Of a DNA stretch of 64,000 bases, positions 35,340 through 45,885 are shown piece by piece. The notes under the pieces are model-generated. The model made no database searches and was not told where the DNA came from. It was given only the letters and a program-made list of their open reading frames with translations. Source of the stretch: Henckelia pumila (Eukaryota > Streptophyta > Magnoliopsida > Lamiales > Gesneriaceae); assembly GCF_033568475.1 (NCBI RefSeq), contig NC_133120.1, positions 81,754,151 through 81,818,150 of the forward strand, written 5' to 3'. Each line of letters begins with the position of its first letter. Positions within the stretch are counted from its first letter, which is position 1. The position numbers were made by a program, and so were the translations under genes.

Positions 35340-35371
35340 ATAATTCGTGCATCGCACGGGTGGAATACTAG
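35340..35371 (+). mobile_element. Helitron 3' terminus
   Basis: The hairpin CGTGC-ATC-GCACG is followed eleven bases later by CTAG and then T. Helitrons end in CTRR a short distance after a GC-rich hairpin and insert before T. It lies about 300 bp beyond the helicase fragment, on the same strand. The 5' (TC) end was not found. Confidence 0.8.
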
Positions 35372-35533
35372 TTTGTTTAATAATTTTCAAGTTCTCTTAT
35401 ATTTATTTCGATAGAAAATCTAATTTTTTAAAATTTTCCCAGAAAATTAAGAGTGTATTTGGGTGGAGAAAGCAACGGGGCTAAAAGATAAAAACCTTTT
35501 TCTTTTCTTTTTTTAAACAAATTGTGCAATAAA

Positions 35534-36552
35534 TTTTTAAAAAAATTAAAGTTTATTTTGATACACGAACTATTGATAAAATGTCAAATTGGTGCATTAA
35601 TTACTGTAAATAGATTAATTGAAACATAATCCAAATAAAAAGTCATTTTTACTCTTGAATAAAATTGCAAGTACGATATTATTCAGTAAATATTCAACTA
35701 AACACACATTTTATTTTTTAAGTTATTTTATTGATTAAAATTGGAAAAAATTTATATATATTTAAAAATTATAAAAAATAAGAATCTAACTATTTTTAAA
35801 ATATATTTATATTTTACTCATTAATAAATTTACTCAAATGTAATAAATTTCCAAAATAAAAATAAATATATAATTAATGTTATTTTTCTCAAATATTTAT
35901 TAAATTATAATCCATTTTTTATGAATAAAATTGATATTATTAATAAAATTACACCCAATAAATAAAACATATACCGTGGTAACATATATTTTAATTTACT
36001 GATAAAATATAGTAACTATTTTTTATTTATATTTTTTTATTTTTTATTAATATTTAAATTTAAGCACGAATAAGAAAATCATACATCTATATAAAAAAAT
36101 GCTTAGATCAAGTGCAAGATTTTATGTCATCAAAATCACGCAAATCAGGACAAGGAGTACCATTTTTTTCATGTAGAATTTATTCTTCGTAATCTATAAA
36201 TTTAATGTTGAAAACGCTTTTGAATTCTCAACATATATATATGTGTATATTTTGCATAATTGAGTTGATATTCGTTTGTCCTCATATAATTTTAAATAAA
36301 TATAATATTTTAAAAATGAATCAATAAAATAACCTTATTTATAAAATTGTGTACCTAATTGATTTTAATAATAGTAATTGGACTTATTTAAAAAAAATAG
36401 TAATTGGACTTAAAAATAATTCAAATTAAAATAAAAGTAAACTTGACTTTTTAATTTGAACATATATCAATTAAGACATCCACAATAGTTCATATACCAA
36501 TTCGACATTTATCAATAATTCGCATATCAAAATAAACTTTAATTTTTTAAAA
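35534..36552. mobile_element. Element with about 90-bp inverted ends, AT-rich
   Basis: The left end (TTAAAGTTTATTTTGATA, then TTGATAAAATGTCAAATTGG) recurs inverted at about 36455-36552 (CCAATTCGACATTTATCAA, then ATCAAAATAAACTTTAA). A copy of its left 255 bp is at 32625-32880. There is no coding capacity. The exact ends and target duplication are unclear because they lie in A/T runs. Confidence 0.65.
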
Positions 36553-37143
36553 CATCACTTTAAAATGAGTTTTTTTGAAAATAGAATTTATGATTTTCGA
36601 CTTCTACTTAAAATTAAATTAAAAACACTTTTCAATTAATCGATTATATTTTTGTTCAATTTGTTTAGTTTTATGAAAAATTTGTCAGGTTTCTAATTTA
36701 TGTTGAGTAAAAAATGTATTTTAATTAAAAAAAAATGGATTCTTCTGAATTCGGAAGAGAGGTTGCAGTTGGAGCCTAATTTAATCCTTTCCCAATTTTT
36801 TTTTAAAACACAAATTTTTATAAACCTTACTAATAAGAAGGATATTCAATCCGACATCGATTATAAAAAAAAAAATATTAGTTTTAATATCAAAAATATT
36901 ATTTTTCTTTTCAAATTTAGATTATCATTTATCTTACGATTTATATTTTATAAACATGAAAACATGTGAGGAAAATATGACCTAACACGATTCGATTCTG
37001 ATTGGCGCCAATTTTCATGTGAGCCCACATGAAAATTGTATGTGGCCCAATCATGACCATAAAATCTGCAAGGGATATTACATATCCGTGGGTTTGAATT
37101 TCCCGTCAACCACCAAATACACGCACCTATCTTTGTCCTGAAT
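36553..37143. other. Spacer without gene; contains a perfect palindrome
   Basis: There is no credible gene; the open frame at 36700-36969 is low-complexity Lys/Ile/Phe text. A perfect 13-bp inverted repeat lies at 37009-37037 (CAATTTTCATGTG / CACATGAAAATTG). Confidence 0.6.
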
Positions 37144-37991
37144 CAGGGCCCTAGCCAGGAAAAAAGAAATTTACCCTAGGCTAGATGATTCGATAAAAAA
37201 ATAAAATAATAGAAATTTAATATTTAAAAATTAAAATATAATAGAAAACTAATTTATAATCAAAGAACACTTGCAAAACATTTAACGATAACTATAAATA
37301 TTATATATTGACACAAAAAAATATAAATTACTAAAGATGTGATCGATATTTCAAGTGAGCTAACTCCGAAATTTTTTTAATGATTTGTAAACAAATTAAG
37401 TTTCATATATATAATATATTAAATCTCATCCTTCAATTGAGATCCTTATAATATACTCAAAATTAAAAATATGATGTTCAAATAATATAGTATATCATGA
37501 AAAAATTTAAACACGAACCCCTAAAAAACACATGACTTACGTATGATCAAAGAAACGAAGAAACTTTAAAGGTAAAAAAAATTTCAATTTCATTTTCTAA
37601 ATGAAATCGATAAAATTTATAAATCCTACAAATAAACCACTTGAAAATACAGATAATTACCATTTTTCAATTAATAAAATAAAAAAATGACATAGAAAAT
37701 CATATAAATTAATTGAAATTAAATCATTTCAAAAAGTCTGCTTCACAATTCTTTTTAAGAAACTCACAATTGCACACATCAATAAAATCAAGCAGATTTA
37801 AAATAACAAGAGGAAGAGTTTTTTTCTCTTTCTTTGTTTTTTTTTTAAATCAAACCAAACAAATATATTTTAGAAAATAAGTTGAACCAAGTATTGGACT
37901 AATTAAAATATTTAAACTGGGCAAGATTAGATATATACTATAACTAATAATAATAAAAAAAAAATCAACCCCGGGCTGGAGCCCACCCCTG
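37144..37991. mobile_element. hAT-like non-autonomous element, 848 bp
   Basis: It starts CAGGGCCCTAGCCAGG and ends CCAGCCCGGGG-type sequence in inverse (GGGCTGGAGCCCACCCCTG). TCCTGAAT flanks it at 37136-37143 and 37992-37999, an exact 8-bp duplication. The inside is AT-rich without a transposase. Confidence 0.82.
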
Positions 37992-38080
37992 TCCTGAATG
38001 ATGAATATCGATAAATCACCATCCTTAAATGTATCATTGAAACAATGACATAGAATAGAATGAAATGATCTCCGAGACTG

Positions 38081-39108
38081 GGTTCGTTCAACCCTACCAC
38101 AAGGGCAATGCTCTAAGTCATTTATATTTGGACACGTGTCCCACCTTTTTGTTTATTTTATAATTTATTATTTTTTGTTTATTTTTTATCCTATGACCCC
38201 ATTTTAAATCCATTTCTCAATTTTGAACCCTCATTTTCAATTTTGATAACAATTTACAATCTTTTTTTAAAATAAGATATTTCATAAGCTACTTTCATAA
38301 GTTACAAACTATGAAGTATGCATTTTAAATTTTAAATTGGTTACTACTTAAATATTCGTATTTTTTTTTAAAAAAAACATAAAGATATAAAAATTTAAAG
38401 GATGATTTTAATTTAAAATAGTCTAAATGATAATTTTAGTTTCAAATAAAACAATTAATATATACAAATCTAAAAGATAATTTTAGTTTAAAATAATTTT
38501 TATATTTAAATCGCGCGTATAAAATTATAAAATTAAATAGTAAAAATGTATCTATAAATTAATTCTTTTTTAATAATCTTCATGATTAGTTATAAAATTT
38601 TCACTTTGTTACTAATTTCTTGTTTTACAAAAAACATCATATGCCCAATTCCTATTATATTTTTAGTATTTATTTAAAAAAATTCACTTCACTTCACTTA
38701 ATTAAGAATATTAATATTATAAATATATTAATAAAAAATTGATATACTAATTGAACTATAAACTAATATTTAATTTTTCCTAAGATGAATTCTTAATTTA
38801 ATTATTTACGTTAAACAAATTAATAATTCATTTATACTTTCATTAGACTATTATCATGTTAAAAAAAACTTATAAAAAATAAATATGAACTAATTTAACC
38901 AATTTAATATTTAAGATGCATAGTTTGTAGCTCAATAAAAAAAGTATAAATTGTTGTCAAAATTGAAATGATGGTTCAAAATTAGAAGTAAATTTGCAAG
39001 TGAATCAAAGAAAAAAAGAAAAAAAATTATAAAATAAACTAAAAGTGGAACACATGTCCAAATATAAATGGCTTAGGGCATTGCCCTTGTGGTAAGATCG
39101 AACAAACC
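38081..39108. mobile_element. 1-kb element with long terminal inverted repeats
   Basis: Ends of about 65-70 bp are inverted copies: GGTTCGTTCAACCCTACCAC and CACAAGGGCAATGCTCTAAG at the left, and CTTAGGGCATTGCCCTTGTG then GATCGAACAAACC at the right. GACTG flanks both sides (38076-38080, 39109-39113). It has no protein. The 5-bp duplication does not fit hAT (8), Mutator (9) or CACTA (3), so I leave the superfamily open. Confidence 0.85.
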
Positions 39109-39113
39109 GACTG

Positions 39114-39806
39114 AAGGACGTCATTTGTTAGGAGCAGTCTATGTTATTCCAATCGGACAGTGCCTGAATGATGTAGCAACGGCCCGAATCACCCAAAAGA
39201 TCCCATGATATGATCTTCAAGGTGATCCGAGCTATTGATACTGACAAATCGAGCATTTTCCATCTGCCAGCATAAACTGTGCCCGTTTGTTATCGGTGGG
39301 ATCGTACGTACAACATGAGAAGCAGTCGGTACAACGCTACGAGATCAATCTTTGACTTTCACGTCCCTCTGAATTTACAGCACACTGCCTCGTAATTAAT
39401 TGTCCAAAACTACTCACTGACATCAATGCTTTTTTTTTTTTTTTTTTTTTTTTTCCAATTGTGAAATTCTGCTATCGATAAATTCTAATAATTTTCAGAA
39501 GACATGTGGAAAATTTAATTTAATAATTACAAAGAGAGAGACGATGCTCGCGAGAGTTTATGTTAAGTGTTTCTAAATTTTTAGTCTATTTATAATTTTT
39601 GAAAATTGTACGCAGAAAGTTAACAAAGGAGTTGAAATAAGGGTTAATTGTCAATCACTCCTTAAACCAATTTATAACTTATTTATAAATTCCTACATAA
39701 ATAAAATTTATTTTTAACTCCCTGGAGAGAGAAACTTTTGTTTATAAATACCAATTATACCCTTATCTTTTAAAATTCTTAAAAAAAATAAAAAAAAAAT
39801 GAGAAA
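39114..39806. other. Spacer without recognised gene; poly-T run
   Basis: The first half is less AT-rich and looks like old unique DNA interrupted by the two preceding elements. A run of about 24 T lies near 39429-39452. No conserved protein or RNA is seen. Confidence 0.5.
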
Positions 39807-41854
39807 ATGGATAATAATAAAAACAAAACCAATCCAAATAGTATATATATAAAAATTCAAATTAAAATCAAAGAACATAAACCATATCATATACATGCTT
39901 ATGTTGATACAGGAGCAAGTATGTGTTTAGGAAGCAAACATATACTTCCAAATCATTATTGGAAGAAATATGATAAAGGATTAAAAGTTCGAATATGAGA
40001 TGGATCAATAATCATGCTTGATACAGTAGCAAAAAAATTTAAAATAAAAATTGAGAAAACAAAATTTGTAATACCCATTATATACCAAATAGAATCAGGA
40101 ATGGACATTATAATAGGAAATAACTTTTTAAGAGAATATCTTTCTTTTACACAATTTGAAAATCACATAACTTTAAACAAAGGATCATCAATGATTTATA
40201 TTCCTAAAATACGAACAGCATTTCGTGTAGGAAATGAAAAATTTACAAAAAAATTTCATAAACGAAATACAAATCCAATAGAACTAAAAATAGAAAATAT
40301 TTTAACAATTAATCATGAAAAATGAAATCATGAAAAAATTTCATGATATTTGTTCTGAAAATCCTCAGGACAAAATTAAGAAAAGAAAAAAATTCATTGC
40401 TTCAATAAAACTTAAAGACCCTAATATCACAATCCGTGAAGCACCAAAAAGATGCAACATGGATGATGTAAAAATATTCAAAAAAGAGGTTAAAGAATTA
40501 CTAAAACTTAAGATAATCATCCCAAGCAAGAGTCCACACTCTTCACCAGCCTTTTATGTCAGTAAGAAAGACACTGATAAGAAAATAATGGTAATTGATT
40601 ATCGAAAAATGAATAATGCAACAATTATGGATGAATATTACATCCCAAACAAGAATGCTTTACTATCTTATATAGGAGGAATGAAATATTTCTCCAGTTT
40701 AGATTGTAAATCAGGATTCTGGCAAATTCAGCTAGAACCACAAACACAATTACTTACATCATTCAGTTGTCCAAAAGGACAGTATCAATGGACTGTATTA
40801 CCTTTCGGACTTAAACAAGCACCGGGTATCTTTCAAAGATATATGGATGAATCTTTTAAATCATATGTAGATTTTTGTTGTTTTATATAGATGACATATT
40901 AATTTATTCAAAAACACTAGATCAACATTATAAAGACCTCATGACATTATTAGATATTTGTCATAAAGATGGAATTATACTTTCTGAAAAGAAAGCACAA
41001 TTGTTTAAAACAAAAATAAATTATTTAGGATTACAAATAGAAGATAGAAAACATTGTTTACAACAGCATATACTTAAGAAAATTCACGATTTTCCTAGTG
41101 AAATCAAGGATAAAGATCAATTAAGAAGATTTTTAGGATTATTAACTTATTCTGGAAATTATATTAAGAAACTTGCAGAAATCAGAAAACCTCTTCAGGT
41201 AAAACTTAAACAAGACTACAAGTGGAAATGGTCTAAAGAAGATACTAATTATATAGATACTATTAAAAAGAAAATAATTAGTAATCTTCCTGAGTTATAT
41301 TTTTTTCTAATAAAAATATAATAATAATTGAAACAGACGCTTCAGATGAATACTGGGGAGCATGTTTAAAATCTTATACAGGAGAAAGAAATTTAGAAGA
41401 ACTTACTAAAACAACTACTAGAAAAAATGAAAAATTATGCAATTATACATCAGAAACTTTTCAAGGTGCACAATTAAATTATCATTCAAATGAAAAAGAA
41501 TTATTAGCTTTAATATTTATAATTAGAACTTATGAAATTTATCTTATTCCTAAATCATTTTTAGTAAGAACAGATAATACGAATTTAACATATTTCAAGA
41601 CAAGAAAAATATCAAGAAATGCAGGGAGAAATGCAGCAAGACTAATTAGATGGCAATTGGAATTGAACCATTATCAGTTCGAGATCCAACATGTCAAAGG
41701 AGCGAATAATTCATTACCCGACGCATTAACCAGAGAACTTCATCCAAATTATACTATCCGTAGTAACGGAATAACAAAAGAGATCCTAAGTGATCCAGAA
41801 AATGACCACGAGTCATCCGAACATGCCTTAGAAAGCATGAGAAATATAAATTGA
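39807..41854 (+). pseudogene. Caulimovirid protease-RT-RNase H, multiply broken
   Basis: The order is aspartic protease (DTGAS near 39913), reverse transcriptase ([21 protein letters not shown]) and RNase H (ETDASDEYWG near 41331, GANNSLPDALTREL near 41700). Breaks are an in-frame TGA at 39996-39998 in the protease, a frame change near 40315-40325, a frame change at about 40885 just before the YIDD active site, and another near 41315 in an AT-rich run before RNase H. The ATG at 39807 is close to the start of homology. The family enzyme copies the pregenomic RNA into DNA and cleaves virion proteins. This copy could not make an active enzyme. Confidence 0.93.
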
Positions 41855-41990
41855 TGAAATGAGATTTATATTCAGAGACATGAATTATTTTATGACTTTC
41901 AGTCATCCGAACATGCCTCAGAAAGCATGGAAAATATAAATTGATGAAATGAGATTTATATTCAGAAACATGAATTACTCTATGAGTAAA
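41811..41990 (+). repeat. 90-bp tandem duplication at the polymerase/transactivator junction
   Basis: Two units (41811-41900 and 41901-41990) both begin AGTCATCCGAACATGCC and share the rest, with a few differences toward the unit ends. The first unit contains the end and stop of the RNase H frame; the second lies in the spacer. Confidence 0.88.
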
Positions 41991-42130
41991 GACAATCAAT
42001 CTCATTTATGAAGATTGATTCAATTCTTGCAAAAGAATTTCATAAATGCAATGATACGCATAATAAAACTATCCGAGTTACTCACGAAAAAGAGTTAAAT
42101 TTCTAACCAGTTATATATATATATGTTTTA
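41991..42130 (+). other. Spacer before transactivator-like gene
   Basis: A short AT-rich region ends in a TATATATATATG tract and TTTTATTGTGCAG, which looks like a splice acceptor. In caulimoviruses a second promoter precedes the transactivator gene; the AT tract could be its remnant. This is not certain. Confidence 0.4.
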
Positions 42131-43336
42131 TTGTGCAGGTTGAAACAATTAAATCAATTAGAAGAACAATTGATTGACATAGATGAAGAAATTCAGATTC
42201 TTCAACAAAAAAAAAAGAATATAAAAGGAAAAATTCAGAGGATTAAAGAAAAGATGACAACATCATCATCATCATCCTCACCAAAAACTCCAATCAAGTT
42301 AGCAACTCCATTTAACAAAATAACGGAGATGAATGAAAAACAGTCAGTGGTCACAGCCAACACTGATAACCAAGAAAAAGAAAAGAAGAAAGAACCGTTG
42401 GTCACAGCCAACACCGAGAAAAATGAAAAAAAAGAAAGAACGTTTAAAAGTGCCCTTGAAGCAAGAGAAATAAAGATGGTCAATCTGCGTTCACAAAAAC
42501 CAATTTTTGAAAAAAAAAATTTTCCAGAAAAACTCAAGACTGAATTCTTTGAAACACTAAACTATTTAAGAATAGTCAAACCATCTGCAGAATCTTGGCT
42601 ACAAACTTGTGACACACAGAGCATATCAAGAGCAAGAACACTGCAAGGTGCTCCAGCACATGAAGTCGCAAGATTCTTTTCAAATGGATTATTAAGTGGA
42701 TTGGAAGTCAGTCCCAACAATCAAGAAATAGAACTATTTTCATATCAATTGAGAAATAGTATCATCCAGTTCAAGAAAGCAGTCTTTAAGGACGATCCAG
42801 TATTAACATTGAGTATTCACTCAACCCTTCCAGATTGGGATGATAACAAATTCTATCAACCAATGGTATATATTCAATGTCGAAAACAAAAAGACAAGTT
42901 CTTATTCGAAGGATCAAAAGAAGAGAAACCAGTAATGGATATCTCAACACTTCCTGAGATAAGAATAAAGACATTGATTGACATGATCTCAAAGACAGGA
43001 AAGATTGATGGAAACTCAAAGGTTAAAATAAATTTTGCAACCAGTAAAATTTTATTAACCACTGAACAGAAGGAGACAATCCAAAAGAAAAAACAAGCCA
43101 TGCTAGCTCAATTCGAAGCTCCAATCTATGAAGCAAGAGTTGACATGACCCGAGAAACCCAACAAATGCTATGTCAAAAACTAAGAATAATGATTTCCAC
43201 TCACAAATGTGGACATTGCTAACCTATTCAGACAGAAGAAACATCTGTCAAAGAGGACAAACCAGCTGTCAAAGAAGACAAACCAATAAAAAAATGGTCC
43301 GAATGTACCAGTGATTCAGAAAGTGACACAATGTAA
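42131..43336 (+). pseudogene. Caulimovirid transactivator/inclusion-body-like gene with late stop
   Basis: Recognised mainly by place (after polymerase, before the promoter region) and by resemblance to the family's transactivator (LEAREIKM, then a central conserved domain). The N-terminus is a charged coiled coil (about residues 3-40) followed by a serine and lysine-rich linker. The open frame of 363 codons ends at TAA 43220-43222, but acidic sequence with repeated KEDKP continues in frame to a second stop at about 43336, so the first stop may be a mutation. No ATG opens the frame before the coiled coil; the first in-frame ATG is near 42254. In the family this protein allows reinitiation on polycistronic RNA and builds inclusion bodies. 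Confidence 0.75.
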
Positions 43337-44149
43337 AAACAAATGAAATCGTGGACCACACCACATGTGAAAGACATCCACTCAGATGTAAAATGAGCTG
43401 TTTTCCATTATGTAATATGGTCCCCCTCTTCCTTTATTTTTACTACTGTATGCGTTTCTCCACGCCTATAAAAGGAGATGTTTGTGTTGTAATTGAATAA
43501 GTGAAGTTTGAGTATCTCTCTCTTCTCAAGTTTCTTACAATCTGGTTCATACAAGACGTATGAAAACTATCAGAAACTAAGAAACATAAAATCAGAAACA
43601 AAAATAAGTCTTATGGCTAATAACTAAACAAGCAGGGCGTAAGGAGGATAAGGTTGGAAACCAACCATTGAAGATTCATGGTTAGAGTAAACCTGGAGAT
43701 CCATAGAGCAAGTACCAGTTGATCAAGTGATCGTTAAGAAAAAGCAAGGATTTGGCCTCTGCTCAAAACCAAGATTCATTCAAACAAGGTAACCTTCCTA
43801 AATCTCCTGCAACCCTTAATTTAAAGAAATAGTCAAAATACATTAATCATGTCATCATCCTTTATAAGAAATGGAAGATTGATAATAAAAAAACTGGTTT
43901 GAAATAGAAGATGATCATGAATATGATACATTTCATGAATATCATTTAAATACTTCTGATTTAACCATATTCGAATCAATTTATCAACTAAAATTTGTAA
44001 TTATAACCTATGAATGGAACCAAACTAATCTGAAAACATTTATCTGTTATAAATGAATCAGATCTGTAAAGCCATGAATGAGAAAATTCATAAAAATTTG
44101 AAGAATTCCGCAACCTGGTATCAGAGCGGTTAAATAAAGCAGATTATTA
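43337..44149 (+). promoter_or_regulatory. Caulimovirid intergenic region: promoter and RNA leader
   Basis: A TATA box (TATAAAAG, about 43467-43474) is followed by a CT-rich start region (ATCTCTCTCTTCTC near 43513) and a leader of about 600 nt with several short ATG-stop frames. The leader ends at the primer-binding site (44117-44129). This matches the layout of the pregenomic RNA promoter and leader in the family. Whether it is active in the host cannot be told. Confidence 0.8.
44117..44129 (+). other. Caulimovirid primer-binding site
   Basis: TGGTATCAGAGCGG matches the complement of initiator methionine tRNA and stands just before the first ORF after the leader. It is the minus-strand priming site and the usual zero point of the viral map. 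Confidence 0.9.
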
Positions 44150-44371
44150 ATGCCTGGATTAACTTTAGATATTGAGATTAAAAATTTATTTGATAAAATA
44201 ATCTTACTAAAAGATTTACGTCAAATAGATCAATTATGGAATAAAATAAAAGATCTCCAAACCTTTTATTTCAAAAATCATAAAAAAGAACATTTTTCAA
44301 GCAACTGGAAAATGATAATTCAAATTTCTGAAAACGATGAAATTGAAGACATAACAATATGTTATGAATAA
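44150..44371 (+). CDS. Caulimovirid small ORF A, 73 aa, unknown
   Basis: This intact ORF lies about 20 bases after the primer-binding site. The protein is rich in Ile, Leu, Lys and Asp, with an amphipathic N-terminal half. Its place matches the small leader-proximal ORF of caulimoviruses or an extra soymovirus ORF, but I recognise no sequence family. The product may be non-essential. Confidence 0.5.
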   Translation: MPGLTLDIEIKNLFDKIILLKDLRQIDQLWNKIKDLQTFYFKNHKKEHFSSNWKMIIQISENDEIEDITICYE

Positions 44372-44444
44372 GAACAAACTTTGTTATCGAAATCCGATCA
44401 ACAAAAACAAAATAATAAAAGTAACAATTTTTACTAAATGAAAA

Positions 44445-44657
44445 ATGTATGAAAATACAAAAATGAATATCTTTAATTTATATTCTCAAAATATAAATTT
44501 TGATATAGAAAATTGTGAAAACAATTTGAAACATCTTAAAAATTGTCAATCTTCAATTGATAGTTTCGAAGATTTTCAGAATTTATTAGAACAGATAGAT
44601 TCAACAAAAAAGCTTTTAATAGCCTTAAGAAAATTAAAAATTTCTATCATCTGTTAA
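44445..44657 (+). CDS. Caulimovirid small ORF B, 70 aa, unknown
   Basis: Intact ORF ending one base before the movement-protein frame; ATG at 44445 and a second ATG six codons later. It is Asn, Leu and Lys-rich with heptad-like leucines (NNLKHLKNC, NLLEQID), suggesting a helical or coiled-coil protein. No family recognised. Tight spacing with the movement protein suggests translation by reinitiation on one RNA. Confidence 0.5.
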   Translation: MYENTKMNIFNLYSQNINFDIENCENNLKHLKNCQSSIDSFEDFQNLLEQIDSTKKLLIALRKLKISIIC

Positions 44658-44658
44658 A

Positions 44659-45608
44659 ATGACAGAAGTAACAATTTCAAATCAAAATAGTCAGATTGAT
44701 GAATCTGAAGAGAACCAAGAGTATAATTTGAATATTATATTTAATCAGAATAAGTTTGCTGAGATACAGAAAACAGGGTTTTCTAATTCAAAAAAAAATG
44801 TAATAGACCAACCAGGAATATTAAGCAAGATTTCAAATTTTATTAATCCTAGGAAAAAATTAATTTATTATTCGATTCGTACAAAAGAACGATATTGTAA
44901 AATAAATAACGAATCAAGATCTAATACTCTGAAGATATTAACAACTCAAGATATTGATACCATCATGACAAAAGCCAGTGAAAAAAACGATCTGAACTGA
45001 AATATGTTCACATTGGAGGAATCGAAATAATAGTATCAGCTCACTACCGAGAAGGAATAGATACACCAATTGAAATCACAGTTCGTGACAAAAGAATACG
45101 TAATTTTGAGGATTCTATTATTGAAAAAATTGAAGGAAACTTATGTTACAAAAAGATGAAATTTTGTATTTATCCACAATACAATATATCTCTTTTTGAT
45201 AAAAACATAAATGACGTTTTAACATTAGATTATTACTTTTATAAAAATAATCTTATGTTAACAGGAAACCATCCGATCAATATAAACTATGTTGTCGGTT
45301 TAGCAATAAGTAATAATTCTCAAACAGGAATAATTTTAACAAAACCAACTATTTATGTTGAAAGAATGTTTGAAAATATTACAAGAATTGAACACCCTCA
45401 AAAAGCATTTATTGAAGAAATAAATCCCTATAAAAGATGGAGTTCAGATGACCTCCAAATCACAAAACAGTCTGTACCAAGAAGATCATTATCATTTGCT
45501 AGAAATGATGAAGATATTCTTGAAAAGATTAGAACCATGAATCAAAATATTCTTAAAATTAAACAAGCTATTATTAATGAATCAACCTCATCGCAAAGAC
45601 GTCCTTAA
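44659..45608 (+). pseudogene. Caulimovirid movement protein (30K type), one break
   Basis: The first part (44659-45000) and the second part (to 45608) are in different frames, with the shift just before position 45000. The second part holds the family core: GGIEIIVSAHYREG, TPIEITVRDKRI, LCYKKMKFCIYPQYNISL and the NYVVGLAISN region. The C-terminus (about 45530-45600) is helical, where relatives carry the coiled coil that binds the virion-associated protein. The family protein widens plasmodesmata for cell-to-cell spread. With the break, this copy is not functional as it stands. Confidence 0.88.
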
Positions 45609-45885
45609 TAAAATTAGAAAAAGATCTAGGAGATTTAGAAAATAATATCAATAAGATCAATCTATCAATACAAGAATTAGAGAAGAATTTCAAAGAATAT
45701 ATTGATTTAGCAACGACTAGATTAATAATTAAACAGGAAAACATATTAATGAAATATTAAACTATCTTAAAGAAGTTCTTCCAATAGATATTAAAAAAAA
45801 AGGAAAATGGAAGAAGAACCACCATTCAAAATTGAATCATTATATAGAATTCTCCTTAGTTATGACAAACATAAGTATGTAGATG
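45590..45885 (+). pseudogene. Virion-associated-protein-like ORF, frameshifted
   Basis: Between movement and coat genes lies about 95 codons of sequence in two frames, with a shift near 45735. The first part is a clear coiled coil (LEKDLGDLENNINKINLS, IQELEKNF); the second is basic (IKKKGKWKKNHH). Coiled coil plus basic C-terminus, and the place before coat protein, match the caulimovirus virion-associated protein. Its end overlaps the coat start. No aphid-transmission ORF is present between it and the movement gene. Confidence 0.6.

Noticed and set aside
36700-36969. 89-aa ORF
   Set aside because: Low-complexity Lys, Ile and Phe text in AT-rich DNA; no family or start context.
39420-39455. 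Poly-T run as a retroposon tail
   Set aside because: No adjacent SINE or LINE body and no flanking duplication could be recognised.
44117-44129. Possible tRNA gene at TGGTATCAGAGC (also 10555 and 22713)
   Set aside because: Only the primer-binding complement is present; no cloverleaf surrounds it.
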